Shown piece after piece: positions 7,063 through 14,588 of a stretch of 19,848 nt of DNA. A model generated the notes under the pieces. The model searched no databases, had not been told where the DNA came from, and saw only the letters and a program-made list of their open reading frames with translations. The translations under genes and the position numbers were made by a program. Within the stretch, counting starts at the first letter, position 1, and each line of letters opens with the position of its first letter. The stretch spans positions 1-19,848 of the forward strand of contig NZ_QUJB01000031.1 in assembly GCF_003480435.1 (NCBI RefSeq), in the 5' to 3' direction. Origin of the DNA: Clostridium sp. AM30-24. GTDB lineage: Bacteria; Bacillota; Clostridia; Lachnospirales; Lachnospiraceae.

Positions 7063-7968
7063 ATGAGCATTTTTGCATCTATCCTGCGTATGGCTTATAA
7101 GCTCTCCGGCGCGAAAAAGGCGTTCGCTTTGCCGGAGGACGCGCTGCGAAAGGAAATTGAAAGGCAGAACCGACATCGCGGCGTTTTTACGCCGACCGAC
7201 CACAAGGCATATTATGAGACGATTACAGTCAACGGCTTTCCATGCCTGATTGTACGTGAAAATCCGAATCCGTCAAAGCGCGCCATCCTCTATTTCTTCG
7301 GCGGTGGTATGGTGATCGGCCCGGACAAGGGCGATCTGCCAGTCATGCGTAAACTGTGCCGTGAGACCGGCTGCGATGTGTGGTTCCCATTCTATCCGCT
7401 GTGCATGGAGCATTGCATTACTGAAACCTATGCGATGGTGTACGAATGTTACCGAAAAATGATTGAACTGTATGGCGGCGGAAATGTCAGTACCTGTGGT
7501 TTTTCCTCCGGCGGTGCGCTGGCGCTTGGCATTGCGGCGCACAACAATGCGCAGCCCGAGCCGCTGCCGCAGCCGAGGCACATTGTCGCCGTATCCCCCG
7601 GCGAGGTGCCGTGGAATGATGCGGAAAGGGCGCGGATGCAGGCGCTCAATGAAAGGGACGTTTCCATCGACTATGCCTTTATGGTGACAGTGGAAAAAAT
7701 CATGCGGCATGGCTGCGAGAATGTGCCGGACTATATGCTCTCCGGCTCCCGGGGAGATTTTACCGGCGTAGGCGATATTCACTTATTCTATTCTGCCGAC
7801 GAGGTGCTCTACGGCGCATTGCCGGACTTTGAGGAAGCCTGCAAACGGGCAAATGTCCCCTATACGGTGTCCGCCCGCCCGAAGATGGTGCATTGCTACT
7901 GTATGCTGCCGATTTTCAAGGAGGCAAAGGAGGACTTTGCGAAAATCGTGGACATTTTGAAGAAATGA
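7063..7968 (+). CDS. Alpha/beta hydrolase, esterase/lipase type
   Basis: A 301-residue hydrolase. The oxyanion-hole strand is AILYFFGGGMVIG (HGGG-like with F for H). The nucleophile elbow is CGFSSGGALALG, placing Ser at about residue 148. Asp at about 246 (FYSADEVLY) and His at about 277 (MVHCYC) complete a triad in the expected order. This is the layout of hormone-sensitive-lipase/acetyl-esterase-like enzymes that cleave small esters. No signal peptide is seen, so it is cytoplasmic. The ATG at 7063 is chosen because AGGAG (7051-7055) is 7 bases upstream; the open frame runs further back, but only as shadow of the previous gene. Substrate unknown. Confidence 0.8.
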   Translation: MSIFASILRMAYKLSGAKKAFALPEDALRKEIERQNRHRGVFTPTDHKAYYETITVNGFPCLIVRENPNPSKRAILYFFGGGMVIGPDKGDLPVMRKLCRETGCDVWFPFYPLCMEHCITETYAMVYECYRKMIELYGGGNVSTCGFSSGGALALGIAAHNNAQPEPLPQPRHIVAVSPGEVPWNDAERARMQALNERDVSIDYAFMVTVEKIMRHGCENVPDYMLSGSRGDFTGVGDIHLFYSADEVLYGALPDFEEACKRANVPYTVSARPKMVHCYCMLPIFKEAKEDFAKIVDILKK

Positions 7969-8012
7969 GGCCGGAAACGGTCGTGTGATGATTGAAACAC
8001 GGAGGGAAACCC

Positions 8013-8696
8013 ATGGAACGAAAAGAAGTCATTCGCGGTGCGTACCGAATGACAGGCGGCAACAATTTTTATGACGGCATGATCACCTGCACCACCCTGA
8101 GCGGGAAAGCGGTGTGCCGTCTGGTGTGGGATATGAACAAGGCGGAATGTGATGCTTATCTTGAAAAAGCACTGTCGGGTATTCCAGATGATTTCTCTGG
8201 CAAGCTGCTGGAGGTGCCGGTAGGGACGGGTATCCTGACCATGCCGGTTTATCAGACGCTGCCAAAAGCAGACATCACCTGTCTAGATTACTCGGCGGAT
8301 ATGATGGGACGGGCGCAGGAAAAGGCCGACCGCCTGCACCTGAAAAACGTAACCTTTCGGCAGGGTGATGTGGGCGCACTTCCCTATGCGGACGGTGCGT
8401 TTGATATTGTGTTGTCGCTGAACGGCTTTCACGCTTTCCCGGACAAGGAGGCCGCTTACCGGGAGGTTTTCCGGGTCTTGCGGCCCGGCGGGATATTCTG
8501 CGGCTGCTTCTATGTGAGGGACGAACAGAAGCGGACAGACTGGTTTATCCGGCACATTTATGAAAAGGCGGGGTTCTTTACACCGCCCTATGAGACGGCG
8601 CTCAATTTGAGAAAAGTGTTAGAGAAACGGTACGCAGCCGTAACGCTTGGAACGGTGAAGAGCGTGGCATGGTTTGTCTGCCGGAAAGCGGGTTAA
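8013..8696 (+). CDS. Class I SAM-dependent methyltransferase (third)
   Basis: A 227-residue methyltransferase. Motif I is LLEVPVGTGILTMPV, the acidic strand LDYSADMMGRAQEKA, then QGDVGALPYADGAFDIV and VFRVLRPGGIFCGCFYV. The start ERKEVIRGAYRMTGGNNFYD and the FIRHIYEKAGFFTPPYET segment are its own substrate-side parts. The ATG at 8013 has GGAGGG 7 bases before it, which beats an upstream in-frame TTG at 7992. It is 44 bases from the previous gene, the first small gap of the run, so a second block may begin here with the same pattern: a methyltransferase followed by an ATC-hydrolase-family gene. Confidence 0.85.
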   Translation: MERKEVIRGAYRMTGGNNFYDGMITCTTLSGKAVCRLVWDMNKAECDAYLEKALSGIPDDFSGKLLEVPVGTGILTMPVYQTLPKADITCLDYSADMMGRAQEKADRLHLKNVTFRQGDVGALPYADGAFDIVLSLNGFHAFPDKEAAYREVFRVLRPGGIFCGCFYVRDEQKRTDWFIRHIYEKAGFFTPPYETALNLRKVLEKRYAAVTLGTVKSVAWFVCRKAG

Positions 8697-8747
8697 ATCT
8701 GAGATGGTCTCATGCACGCAAGAAAGAACAAGGAGGGAGGCAATCAG

Positions 8748-9449
8748 ATGAAGGACAACGAGCTTCTATTCGACCGCAAAAGCCATGTGCTGTATTCAAA
8801 GCCTTGCAAGAAAGAAATCCTGGCGAAAATCGCCCTGCACTATCCGGAAGCGGAGCGGGAGACAGTATGGGAAAAGGTGCAGCGGCAGTACGCGGTCTAT
8901 CTCTCCGACTGGCGCACCGACTTGGGCGGCAAAAAGAACTTCCACAACGGCGTAGGCGGCACCTACGACTGCATCGCCATCATGAGCTATTATGTGGTCT
9001 GCAAAGCAGTTACTTCGTTCCGTGAAATCGAAGAGATGGAGGAAAATCTGATCCTGCCGTCCTTCCGGAAGCTGAAATTCGTGGACTGCAACAAGCCGTT
9101 TTGGAGGAAGCTGATGTACAAGGCGTTTGTTCGTGCGAAAAGTGGCTGCGACAAATGGCATGATTACGAGATGGATGTTGCGCCTTACGAAAACGGCAAG
9201 CCCATCTATTATGAATTTACGGCGTGTCCGGCGGCGGAATTTGCCAAGCGGTTCGGATTTACGGACATTATGCCTGCCCTGTGCAATGTGGACTATGCGT
9301 CCATGGAGCTGCTCCACGCAAGGCTGGTGCGGACGACCACCTGCGTGGCCGGCTGCCGGTGTGACTACACCATCTGCGGCGATCAAGACCCGTATGCAAA
9401 GGAACATCCCGAATATCGGGATGAGGCGGGCTTCAGGAGGAATCGGTAA
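8748..9449 (+). CDS. ATC-hydrolase-family protein (second copy)
   Basis: A 233-residue protein sharing the C-x9-G-x5-P-x2-C-x2-D pattern with the copies at 5001 and 12508 (here CPAAEFAKRFG and on to CNVD), and ending in RTTTCVAGCRCDYTICG. The N-terminal part (KPCKKEILAKIALHYPEAER) is helical and unlike the other two, so the copies are old paralogues rather than recent duplicates. The ATG at 8748 is set by a very strong AGGAGGGAGG (8731-8740); an earlier ATG at 8712 has none. Its stop overlaps the next start as TAATG. The C-terminus is unusually charged (DPYAKEHPEYRDEAGFRRNR). The role is presumed hydrolytic; substrate unknown. Confidence 0.72.
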   Translation: MKDNELLFDRKSHVLYSKPCKKEILAKIALHYPEAERETVWEKVQRQYAVYLSDWRTDLGGKKNFHNGVGGTYDCIAIMSYYVVCKAVTSFREIEEMEENLILPSFRKLKFVDCNKPFWRKLMYKAFVRAKSGCDKWHDYEMDVAPYENGKPIYYEFTACPAAEFAKRFGFTDIMPALCNVDYASMELLHARLVRTTTCVAGCRCDYTICGDQDPYAKEHPEYRDEAGFRRNR

Positions 9450-9943
9450 TGCTTTTACAGGTGATTTTGGAAGGCATAGGACTGGGCGTTCTGCTCATTC
9501 TGGTTTGCGCCATCGGTATCCGCAAGGGCGCGGTGGGCATGGTGCATCTTTACAGCCCGGAAGTCCAGAACAGGTGTGTAACGCTGGGGCTTACAACACA
9601 CGAAAGAATAAAGCGGAACGCTTTGATTTTCAAAGCTGTCTGCGTCCCCGGCTACATCGCCTATGTGCTGGTGTGCGTCTATGCGGTGAACGGTGCGCGG
9701 GGTTTTCTTGCGGGCTTCTGGCAGCTGCTGGTCATACTGTCCGTTATGAATCTTATAGACCGATTTGGGGTTGACGGCTATTGGGTAGGACATACGAACG
9801 CATGGGAAATTCCGGGAACGGAAGACCTGAAACCCTACATTACAGCCAAGGATAAGGGCAAAAAGTGGCTGTTCGGCACAATTGGTATGGCGGTCATTTC
9901 GGCAGCATTGGCGGCAATTATGATGCTTTTTATGAAAATATGA
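9449..9943 (+). CDS. Small four-helix membrane protein
   Basis: A 164-residue protein with likely membrane segments at about residues 4-23 (VILEGIGLGVLLILVCAIGI), 60-80 (FKAVCVPGYIAYVLVCVYAV), 86-103 (FLAGFWQLLVILSVMNLI) and 142-161 (LFGTIGMAVISAALAAIMML). Polar loops carry YSPEVQNRCVTLGLTTHER and FGVDGYWVGHTNAWEIPGTE. I do not recognise a named family. Its start overlaps the stop of the ATC-hydrolase-like gene (TAATG), so the two are coupled. It is the only membrane protein inside the enzyme run and may anchor a partner enzyme or assist passage of the substrate; that is a guess. Confidence 0.7.
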   Translation: MLLQVILEGIGLGVLLILVCAIGIRKGAVGMVHLYSPEVQNRCVTLGLTTHERIKRNALIFKAVCVPGYIAYVLVCVYAVNGARGFLAGFWQLLVILSVMNLIDRFGVDGYWVGHTNAWEIPGTEDLKPYITAKDKGKKWLFGTIGMAVISAALAAIMMLFMKI

Positions 9944-9953
9944 GGTGATAGAA

Positions 9954-10727
9954 ATGCTGTTTCAAACATATGGCGACAGGAGGAATCCTGCCGTGCTGTT
10001 CTTTCATGCAATGGGTGTGACAGGAGCGAGCAGCGAACCGATTGCGAGGTATTTGCAGGATCGGTATTTCTGCATTCTGCCCACCTCCACTGTTTACTGC
10101 GAGGGGCAGAAATATGTCAGCAAGCTGGACGAAATACGGCAGGTGGAGGACTTTCTGCATCGACAGGGCGTGGAGCGGCTGGCGATGGTGGTCGCTTCTT
10201 CCATTGGAGCAGACCTTGCCATGGCGTTTCTGACGCAGACGAAGCTGCCCGTGGAGCACGCTTTCTTTGACGGCGGGCAGTTCGCCCAAATCGGAAAGGG
10301 CACGCGCCGTATCATGACGCCGTTTCTGTATTTTGCCATCAAGAGCCTATATTGGTCGAAGGGCGGTACGCTGAAAAAGATACTGTGGTGTGACGACGAT
10401 TCCATAAAGCCGTATTTTATAGCCGCAGGGGAAAATCTGACCTATACAAATTTGCGACGGCAGATTTCGGACAGCCTGGAGGATAAGCCCTTTCCGTCCC
10501 TTCCCGAGGAACTGCAAAAGCACAGCTATTTTGAGTTTGGCAGCATAGAAGATCATTTCAAATACCGTCAGGCAGTGATGGAAGCCTACCCCTGCGGCCA
10601 TTATCCCGTGTTTGAGGGATACGAGCATATGCAATACCAAATACGCGATCCAAAGGGGTTCGCCGGAATGCTGACCCACATCGCCGAGCGTGACTGTATG
10701 CCGGAGCTGCCATTTATCAGAAAGTGA
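9954..10727 (+). CDS. Alpha/beta hydrolase with A-x-S-x-G elbow
   Basis: A 257-residue alpha/beta-hydrolase-fold protein. AVLFFHAMGVTGASS (His about 18) gives the HG-type oxyanion loop. VVASSIGADLAMAFL gives the nucleophile elbow with Ser about 83, where the usual first Gly of G-x-S-x-G is Ala. A late EGYEHMQYQI offers the catalytic His near residue 224. The middle part has a lid-like insertion (FLYFAIKSLYWSKGG). No signal peptide. The ATG at 9954 follows GAGGTG by 6 bases and is preferred over the GTG at 9945. It is unlike the esterase at 7063 and the BAAT-type hydrolase at 11576, so the run holds three distinct hydrolase types. Substrate unknown. Confidence 0.75.
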   Translation: MLFQTYGDRRNPAVLFFHAMGVTGASSEPIARYLQDRYFCILPTSTVYCEGQKYVSKLDEIRQVEDFLHRQGVERLAMVVASSIGADLAMAFLTQTKLPVEHAFFDGGQFAQIGKGTRRIMTPFLYFAIKSLYWSKGGTLKKILWCDDDSIKPYFIAAGENLTYTNLRRQISDSLEDKPFPSLPEELQKHSYFEFGSIEDHFKYRQAVMEAYPCGHYPVFEGYEHMQYQIRDPKGFAGMLTHIAERDCMPELPFIRK

Positions 10728-10736
10728 GCGTTACAT

Positions 10737-11579
10737 ATGAAATATAAAATAGAGAAAAACACCGTGCAGGAGACGCTGATCATTCCGCTGTATGCGCGGA
10801 AGGTCTGCTCAGAGCTGTATCCGAATCTTTACCAAGATGAAACGGCGGTGCGGCTGATTAACGAAATCGACTATGACTTTTCGGATGCTGATAAGAATGC
10901 CCGCAGTCTGATGCAGCGCTTCGGCTCACTGGAGGTCGCTATGCGGCAGAACGATCTGGCATGGGAGGTGCGGGACTACCTGAAGACCCACCCCAACGCG
11001 GCGGTGGTCAATCTGGGCTGCGGACTGGACAGCACCGGAAGAAGCTGCGACAACGGCAGCTGCAAGATTTATAATCTGGATCTCCCGGATGTGATCGCCG
11101 TGCGCAACGAGCTGCTGCCCGCCGGAGAGCGGGAGGAAAATATCCCATGCGATTTGAATAATACCGAATGGTTTAGAAAAATTGACTCTTCAAACGGTGC
11201 GGTATTCTTTGCCTCCGGCGTGTTCTATTACTTTCTGACCGAGCAGGTCAAGGCTTTGGTTCAAAAAATGGCGGACGCTTTCCCCGGCGGCGTGCTGGTA
11301 TTTGATGCGGCGAACCGGACGGCAGTGAAAATGATTGCCAAGACATGGTTCAAGAGCGCGAAAATCAAGGATGTGGGCGCGTATTTTGCGGTTTCAGACG
11401 CAAAAAGTAAGCTTTCCCTGTGGGACAGTCGCTTGCAGGTCTCCGGCCGGGGATATATGCTGGGCTACAACGATCTGAAAGACCCGTCGGTCAGCGGCTT
11501 TTTCCGTTTTCTTGCCCGTGTCGGCGATGGGATGATGAAAATGCAGATCGTAAAGGTCAGATTTGGAGGGAAACCATGA
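10737..11579 (+). CDS. LCM/TcmP-family O-methyltransferase (second copy)
   Basis: A 280-residue paralogue of the gene at 5627, with the same blocks: AVVNLGCGLDSTGRS for the SAM loop, IYNLDLPDVIAVRNELLP for the acidic strand, and AVFFASGVFYYFL in place of the E-G-x-x-x-Y-L strand. That last change (S-G for E-G) and the loss of the Arg in G-L-D-T-R suggest a different substrate or altered activity. The loop after the SAM motif has two Cys (SCDNGSC). The ATG at 10737 lies 9 bases after the previous stop with only a weak ribosome binding site, so coupling is likely. Its stop overlaps the next start as ATGA. Confidence 0.8.
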   Translation: MKYKIEKNTVQETLIIPLYARKVCSELYPNLYQDETAVRLINEIDYDFSDADKNARSLMQRFGSLEVAMRQNDLAWEVRDYLKTHPNAAVVNLGCGLDSTGRSCDNGSCKIYNLDLPDVIAVRNELLPAGEREENIPCDLNNTEWFRKIDSSNGAVFFASGVFYYFLTEQVKALVQKMADAFPGGVLVFDAANRTAVKMIAKTWFKSAKIKDVGAYFAVSDAKSKLSLWDSRLQVSGRGYMLGYNDLKDPSVSGFFRFLARVGDGMMKMQIVKVRFGGKP

Positions 11580-12511
11580 AGCACCTGCACTTTGACGTTG
11601 AAACCGATGGCTTTTACGGTGCATATTGGGCGTGTAAAACGCCATCTGAATGTGCCATGATCGCCATGATTGGGGATGATCCGGAAGATTATATGGCTCG
11701 TTCCTGCGTGAAATGGCTTTTAAAGCAGGACATCCATGTTCTCACCATGTCCCCGGCAAAAAAGGATTATGGTCATCACAACTATCCATTGGAACGTGTG
11801 GAAACAGCAATTCACTGGCTAAAAAACCACGGTATCCGCAAAATCGGTATTGTGGGTGCCTCTACAACGGGTACACTGGCGTTGACAGCGGCATCCTACT
11901 TTGCGGATATTACCCTGACCATCGGCATGACACCCAGCGATTTTATCTGGCAGGGATTCATGCAAGGCAAGAAAGACGGTTGCAAAGAATGGCCTATTGC
12001 GGGTGAATCTCTCTTTTCCTACCAAGGAGAGCCTTTGCCCTATATGCCATTTGTTTATCAACACCCGCAGTATTGGCAGGGCATTGCCGCCGAAACCAAG
12101 CGTACCGGCGATATGGTTAACTCATGGAAACTTTTTGACGATTCCGAAAAGGCACATCCAATTACAGAAGCCGAGTTCATCAAGGTAGAAAATATCAAGG
12201 GGAAGCTCCTGCTCATTGGCGCAGAGGATGATGTGCTGTGGGACACAGCGAAATACATTCGGCGCATGGAAAAACGATTGGCAGAACGCCCGCACACCTG
12301 CGAGGTAGAAACAGCGGTATATCCTTATGCTACGCACTTTGTTTTCCCCGAAGGACTGATAAAGATCATGCTGCCTGTTGGGTCGAGTCTGTTTATGAAA
12401 ATGGCGTTTCAGAGTGCGAAGAAGCATCCGAAAGAATGTAAATCGGCTCGTGTGGATATTGATCGGCGTATCACCGCCACCATTGAATCATGGAAGAAGG
12501 CTGCGATATGA
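11576..12511 (+). CDS. Alpha/beta hydrolase, BAAT C-terminal (acyl-CoA thioesterase) type
   Basis: A 311-residue protein resembling the BAAT_C/acyl-CoA thioester hydrolase group. Seen: IGIVGASTTGTLALTAAS with the nucleophile at about Ser 96, KGKLLLIGAEDDVLWDTA with the acid at about 218, and YPYATHFVFPE with His about 254. Family members cleave or transfer acyl groups from CoA or related thioesters; some act on other amides and esters. The ATG at 11576 has GGAGGG 5 bases before it and overlaps the previous stop as ATGA. Its own stop overlaps the third ATC-hydrolase-like gene in the same way. No signal peptide, so it should be cytoplasmic. Confidence 0.78.
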   Translation: MKHLHFDVETDGFYGAYWACKTPSECAMIAMIGDDPEDYMARSCVKWLLKQDIHVLTMSPAKKDYGHHNYPLERVETAIHWLKNHGIRKIGIVGASTTGTLALTAASYFADITLTIGMTPSDFIWQGFMQGKKDGCKEWPIAGESLFSYQGEPLPYMPFVYQHPQYWQGIAAETKRTGDMVNSWKLFDDSEKAHPITEAEFIKVENIKGKLLLIGAEDDVLWDTAKYIRRMEKRLAERPHTCEVETAVYPYATHFVFPEGLIKIMLPVGSSLFMKMAFQSAKKHPKECKSARVDIDRRITATIESWKKAAI

Positions 12512-13170
12512 AATACATAGGAATGCCTTTCGGGATGTGGACGCTGTTTGCGCCGTCCTTCCGAAACCAGTTGACAGCGGTATTCGGCTATGATACGGAC
12601 ACCGCAACAGCCATCACGAAAAAAGCAAAGCCGAAATACAGGGAGATCATCTCCGAACTGCCCGAATTTGAAAAGGGCGACCGGTTCAAGATGAACCTCG
12701 TCAACTGTGCGATGATCGGTGCGTTCATTCTCTCCATGCCGAAGCGCCCGGATATAGAGCGGCTGACCGTCTACTACGCTAACGCCATGATGACAAAGCC
12801 GATGAAATGGTTTTGCCGCAGGAGCGGAGAAAGCAAATTCACCGCAAAGGACATTGCCGGTATGAAAGCCACCGCCGCGCTGAGAGCCGCTGACCGCAAC
12901 CCCTACTCGTGGAATATGGACTTTTACGAATACCCCGACGGCAGCGGCTACGAGGGACGCTTCACCAAATGCGGCATCTGTGTGCTGATGAAAAAGCTGG
13001 GACTATATGACCTCACTCCTGCGCTATGCCGTCTGGACTACACCATGAGCGAGGCAGGCGGCGCGACAGACTTTGTGCGGCAGTACACGCTCGCCTCCGG
13101 CGGCCCATACTGCGACTGCGGGTATAAAAAGAAGGGCTTTGTGAAAGCTGGGACGGAGGCTGAACGATGA
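12508..13170 (+). CDS. ATC-hydrolase-family protein (third copy)
   Basis: A 220-residue protein with the same C-x9-G-x5-P-x2-C-x2-D pattern (CGICVLMKKLG and on to CRLD) and a QYTLASGGPYCDCGYKKKG ending. It is closest in layout to the copy at 5001: both begin MKY, then a short hydrophobic segment with F and W, then a Lys-rich region. The ATG at 12508 is preferred over the one at 12490, because GAAGAAGG lies 7 bases before it and it overlaps the previous stop as ATGA. Its stop overlaps the small next gene, again as ATGA. Likely a hydrolase acting on the same pathway. Confidence 0.74.
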   Translation: MKYIGMPFGMWTLFAPSFRNQLTAVFGYDTDTATAITKKAKPKYREIISELPEFEKGDRFKMNLVNCAMIGAFILSMPKRPDIERLTVYYANAMMTKPMKWFCRRSGESKFTAKDIAGMKATAALRAADRNPYSWNMDFYEYPDGSGYEGRFTKCGICVLMKKLGLYDLTPALCRLDYTMSEAGGATDFVRQYTLASGGPYCDCGYKKKGFVKAGTEAER

Positions 13171-13457
13171 GGGAAACCTATCTTTCCCGTGATTTTCGGG
13201 TGACTGCGGCACAGTGCTTTCCCTCGCAGGTCGAGGAGCTAAATGCCTTTTTTGATGCGCGGTTGAATGCGTTGCTGGCTAAAAATGCAGATGCAAGCAA
13301 GGAGAAGCAATACCACCTCCAGGGGCAGATATTACCGGGCATTGCGGCCTACGAAGCCTTGCAGCGGGTCATGCCGAAGGAAGAGACGCTGCAGGTCGTT
13401 CACGGCTATCTGGAGCGGCTGGCGAGAACGAGCCATAAACAGCTTGCCGCCGCATGA
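13167..13457 (+). CDS. Small protein resembling the N-terminal half of ATC hydrolases
   Basis: A 96-residue protein. The segment HLQGQILPGIAAYEALQRVM followed by PKEETLQVVHGYLERLA looks like the N-terminal helical part of many ATC-hydrolase-family proteins (typically ILPGIALY, then a K-E-E-A-x-x-L-V helix). The Cys/Asp-rich C-terminal half is absent. The stop at 13455-13457 is followed by 80 bases with no continuation that I can see. It may be a truncated fourth copy, or a free N-terminal domain that pairs with the preceding protein, whose start lacks this block. It begins inside the previous gene (ATGA overlap) and ends the enzyme run. Confidence 0.65.
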   Translation: MRETYLSRDFRVTAAQCFPSQVEELNAFFDARLNALLAKNADASKEKQYHLQGQILPGIAAYEALQRVMPKEETLQVVHGYLERLARTSHKQLAAA

Positions 13458-13537
13458 CCGGATCATTCTTGGGATTCGTATGGATACGGGTGTCATGTTA
13501 CACGTGCAGATTGTAGAGATTGGAGGAAATCAGCAAT

Positions 13538-14515
13538 ATGATCGACATCATTTTTCATGACAAAACGGGGGTCACTCCCTATAATCCCGGACAAACAGGT
13601 GGCTTTGAAAATGCGGCCGGAAGCGGAGAAATTCACTATTATCGGCTGTTTGACGGCGTGGGTGTCATGCTGCTGCGGCTGGAAATAGAGACCTATACAG
13701 AGATGCGCACACAAGTCGGGGTGCTGGAGATTAATTTCTGCATCAATGGCCGTTTTGAAACCAGCTTTTCCATGCGCGATAGCGTTCTGCTAAAGCCGGG
13801 GGACATGGCTATCAGCTGCTACGACGGCGTTCACGGCAGCAGTTCGGAATCCCGCTTTCCGCTGGGCTACTACGAGGGGATCTGTTTGGAGGTAAACCCG
13901 GAGGCGGCCAGTGTTTGGATCGCGCAGCATGCCCCAGCGTTTCATGTGGACTTTTCAGCGCTGAAACAAAACCTTCTTGAAAGCAAATGGTATATGGCAG
14001 GTTCCGCAGGGTCGCGCTGCGAGCATGTGTTCCGAGAACTTTATGAAAGTACATTCTACGCAGAGCACACCTATTTACAGCTAAAGGTGTTGGAATTGCT
14101 CATGCTCCTAGAGCGCATTCCACAGGAAGCCGGAGCGGATGCCTATTTTTCCTCTGAACAGACCGAGTTGGCGCACCATCTGCGGGATCATCTGCTGACC
14201 AATCGGGAGGGGTATGTATCCCTTGCCCAATTGGCTGCAGAGCATGAGATGTCGGTGTCCCATTTACAAAAGCTGTTCAAGCAGGTCTATGGCGTGCCGG
14301 TTTATCGATATATCAAAGAATATCGTTTAGAGCAGGCGGCGGTGGAGCTGGTTCGCAGCAGGAAGCCGATTACGGAGATCGCACAGCACGCCGGATATGA
14401 CAACGCCAGCAAATTTTCGGAGAGCTTCAAAAAGCGGTACGGGAAGACACCGTCCCACTATCGTGCCGACAGAAAACAAACGGCAAAACGGAGTATAGGA
14501 AACAAAACGGAGTAG
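13538..14515 (+). CDS. AraC-family transcriptional regulator
   Basis: A 325-residue protein. The C-terminal AraC/XylS DNA-binding domain spans about residues 225-312: a first helix-turn-helix (LAQLAAEHEMSVSHLQKLFK), a linker YGVPVYRYIKEYRLEQAA, and a second helix-turn-helix (ITEIAQHAGYDNASKFSESF) ending KKRYGKTPSHYR. The N-terminal part is a ligand-sensing domain of the type seen in YbtA/PchR-like regulators that sit beside metallophore transporters; that likeness is an inference from context. The ATG at 13538 has GGAGG 11 bases before it. It is 80 bases after the enzyme run and 73 bases before the lipoprotein, so it may activate the transport genes. Confidence 0.88.
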   Translation: MIDIIFHDKTGVTPYNPGQTGGFENAAGSGEIHYYRLFDGVGVMLLRLEIETYTEMRTQVGVLEINFCINGRFETSFSMRDSVLLKPGDMAISCYDGVHGSSSESRFPLGYYEGICLEVNPEAASVWIAQHAPAFHVDFSALKQNLLESKWYMAGSAGSRCEHVFRELYESTFYAEHTYLQLKVLELLMLLERIPQEAGADAYFSSEQTELAHHLRDHLLTNREGYVSLAQLAAEHEMSVSHLQKLFKQVYGVPVYRYIKEYRLEQAAVELVRSRKPITEIAQHAGYDNASKFSESFKKRYGKTPSHYRADRKQTAKRSIGNKTE

Positions 14516-14532
14516 TTTGAAAGCACAAATCA

Positions 14533-14566
14533 TGTTAGAATACCCAATAGTTAGAGTGCACTAACC
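14533..14566 (+). promoter_or_regulatory. Extended -10 promoter overlapped by a shared operator
   Basis: TG-T-TAGAAT (14533-14541) is an extended -10 element. A TTGAAA lies upstream (14517-14522) but only 13 bases away, so it is not a good -35. Immediately after, GTTAG-AGTGCA-CTAAC (14550-14565) is an inverted repeat sitting at the expected transcription start. Its core TAGTTAG-N5-ACTAA is identical to that at 4330-4346. Binding there would block transcription of the lipoprotein and ABC genes, as in metal-dependent repression. Which protein binds is unknown. Confidence 0.6.
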
Positions 14567-14588
14567 AAAGAACTTCAGGAGGTACTGT

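Noticed and set aside
11420..11575. Upstream extension of the BAAT-type hydrolase frame
   Set aside because: It overlaps the LCM methyltransferase; GGAGGG and the ATGA overlap fix the start at 11576.
4369..13457. Classical biosynthetic gene cluster (NRPS, PKS, RiPP)
   Set aside because: No large modular synthase, carrier protein, radical-SAM or lanthionine enzyme, or short precursor-peptide gene could be found; only tailoring-type enzymes are present.
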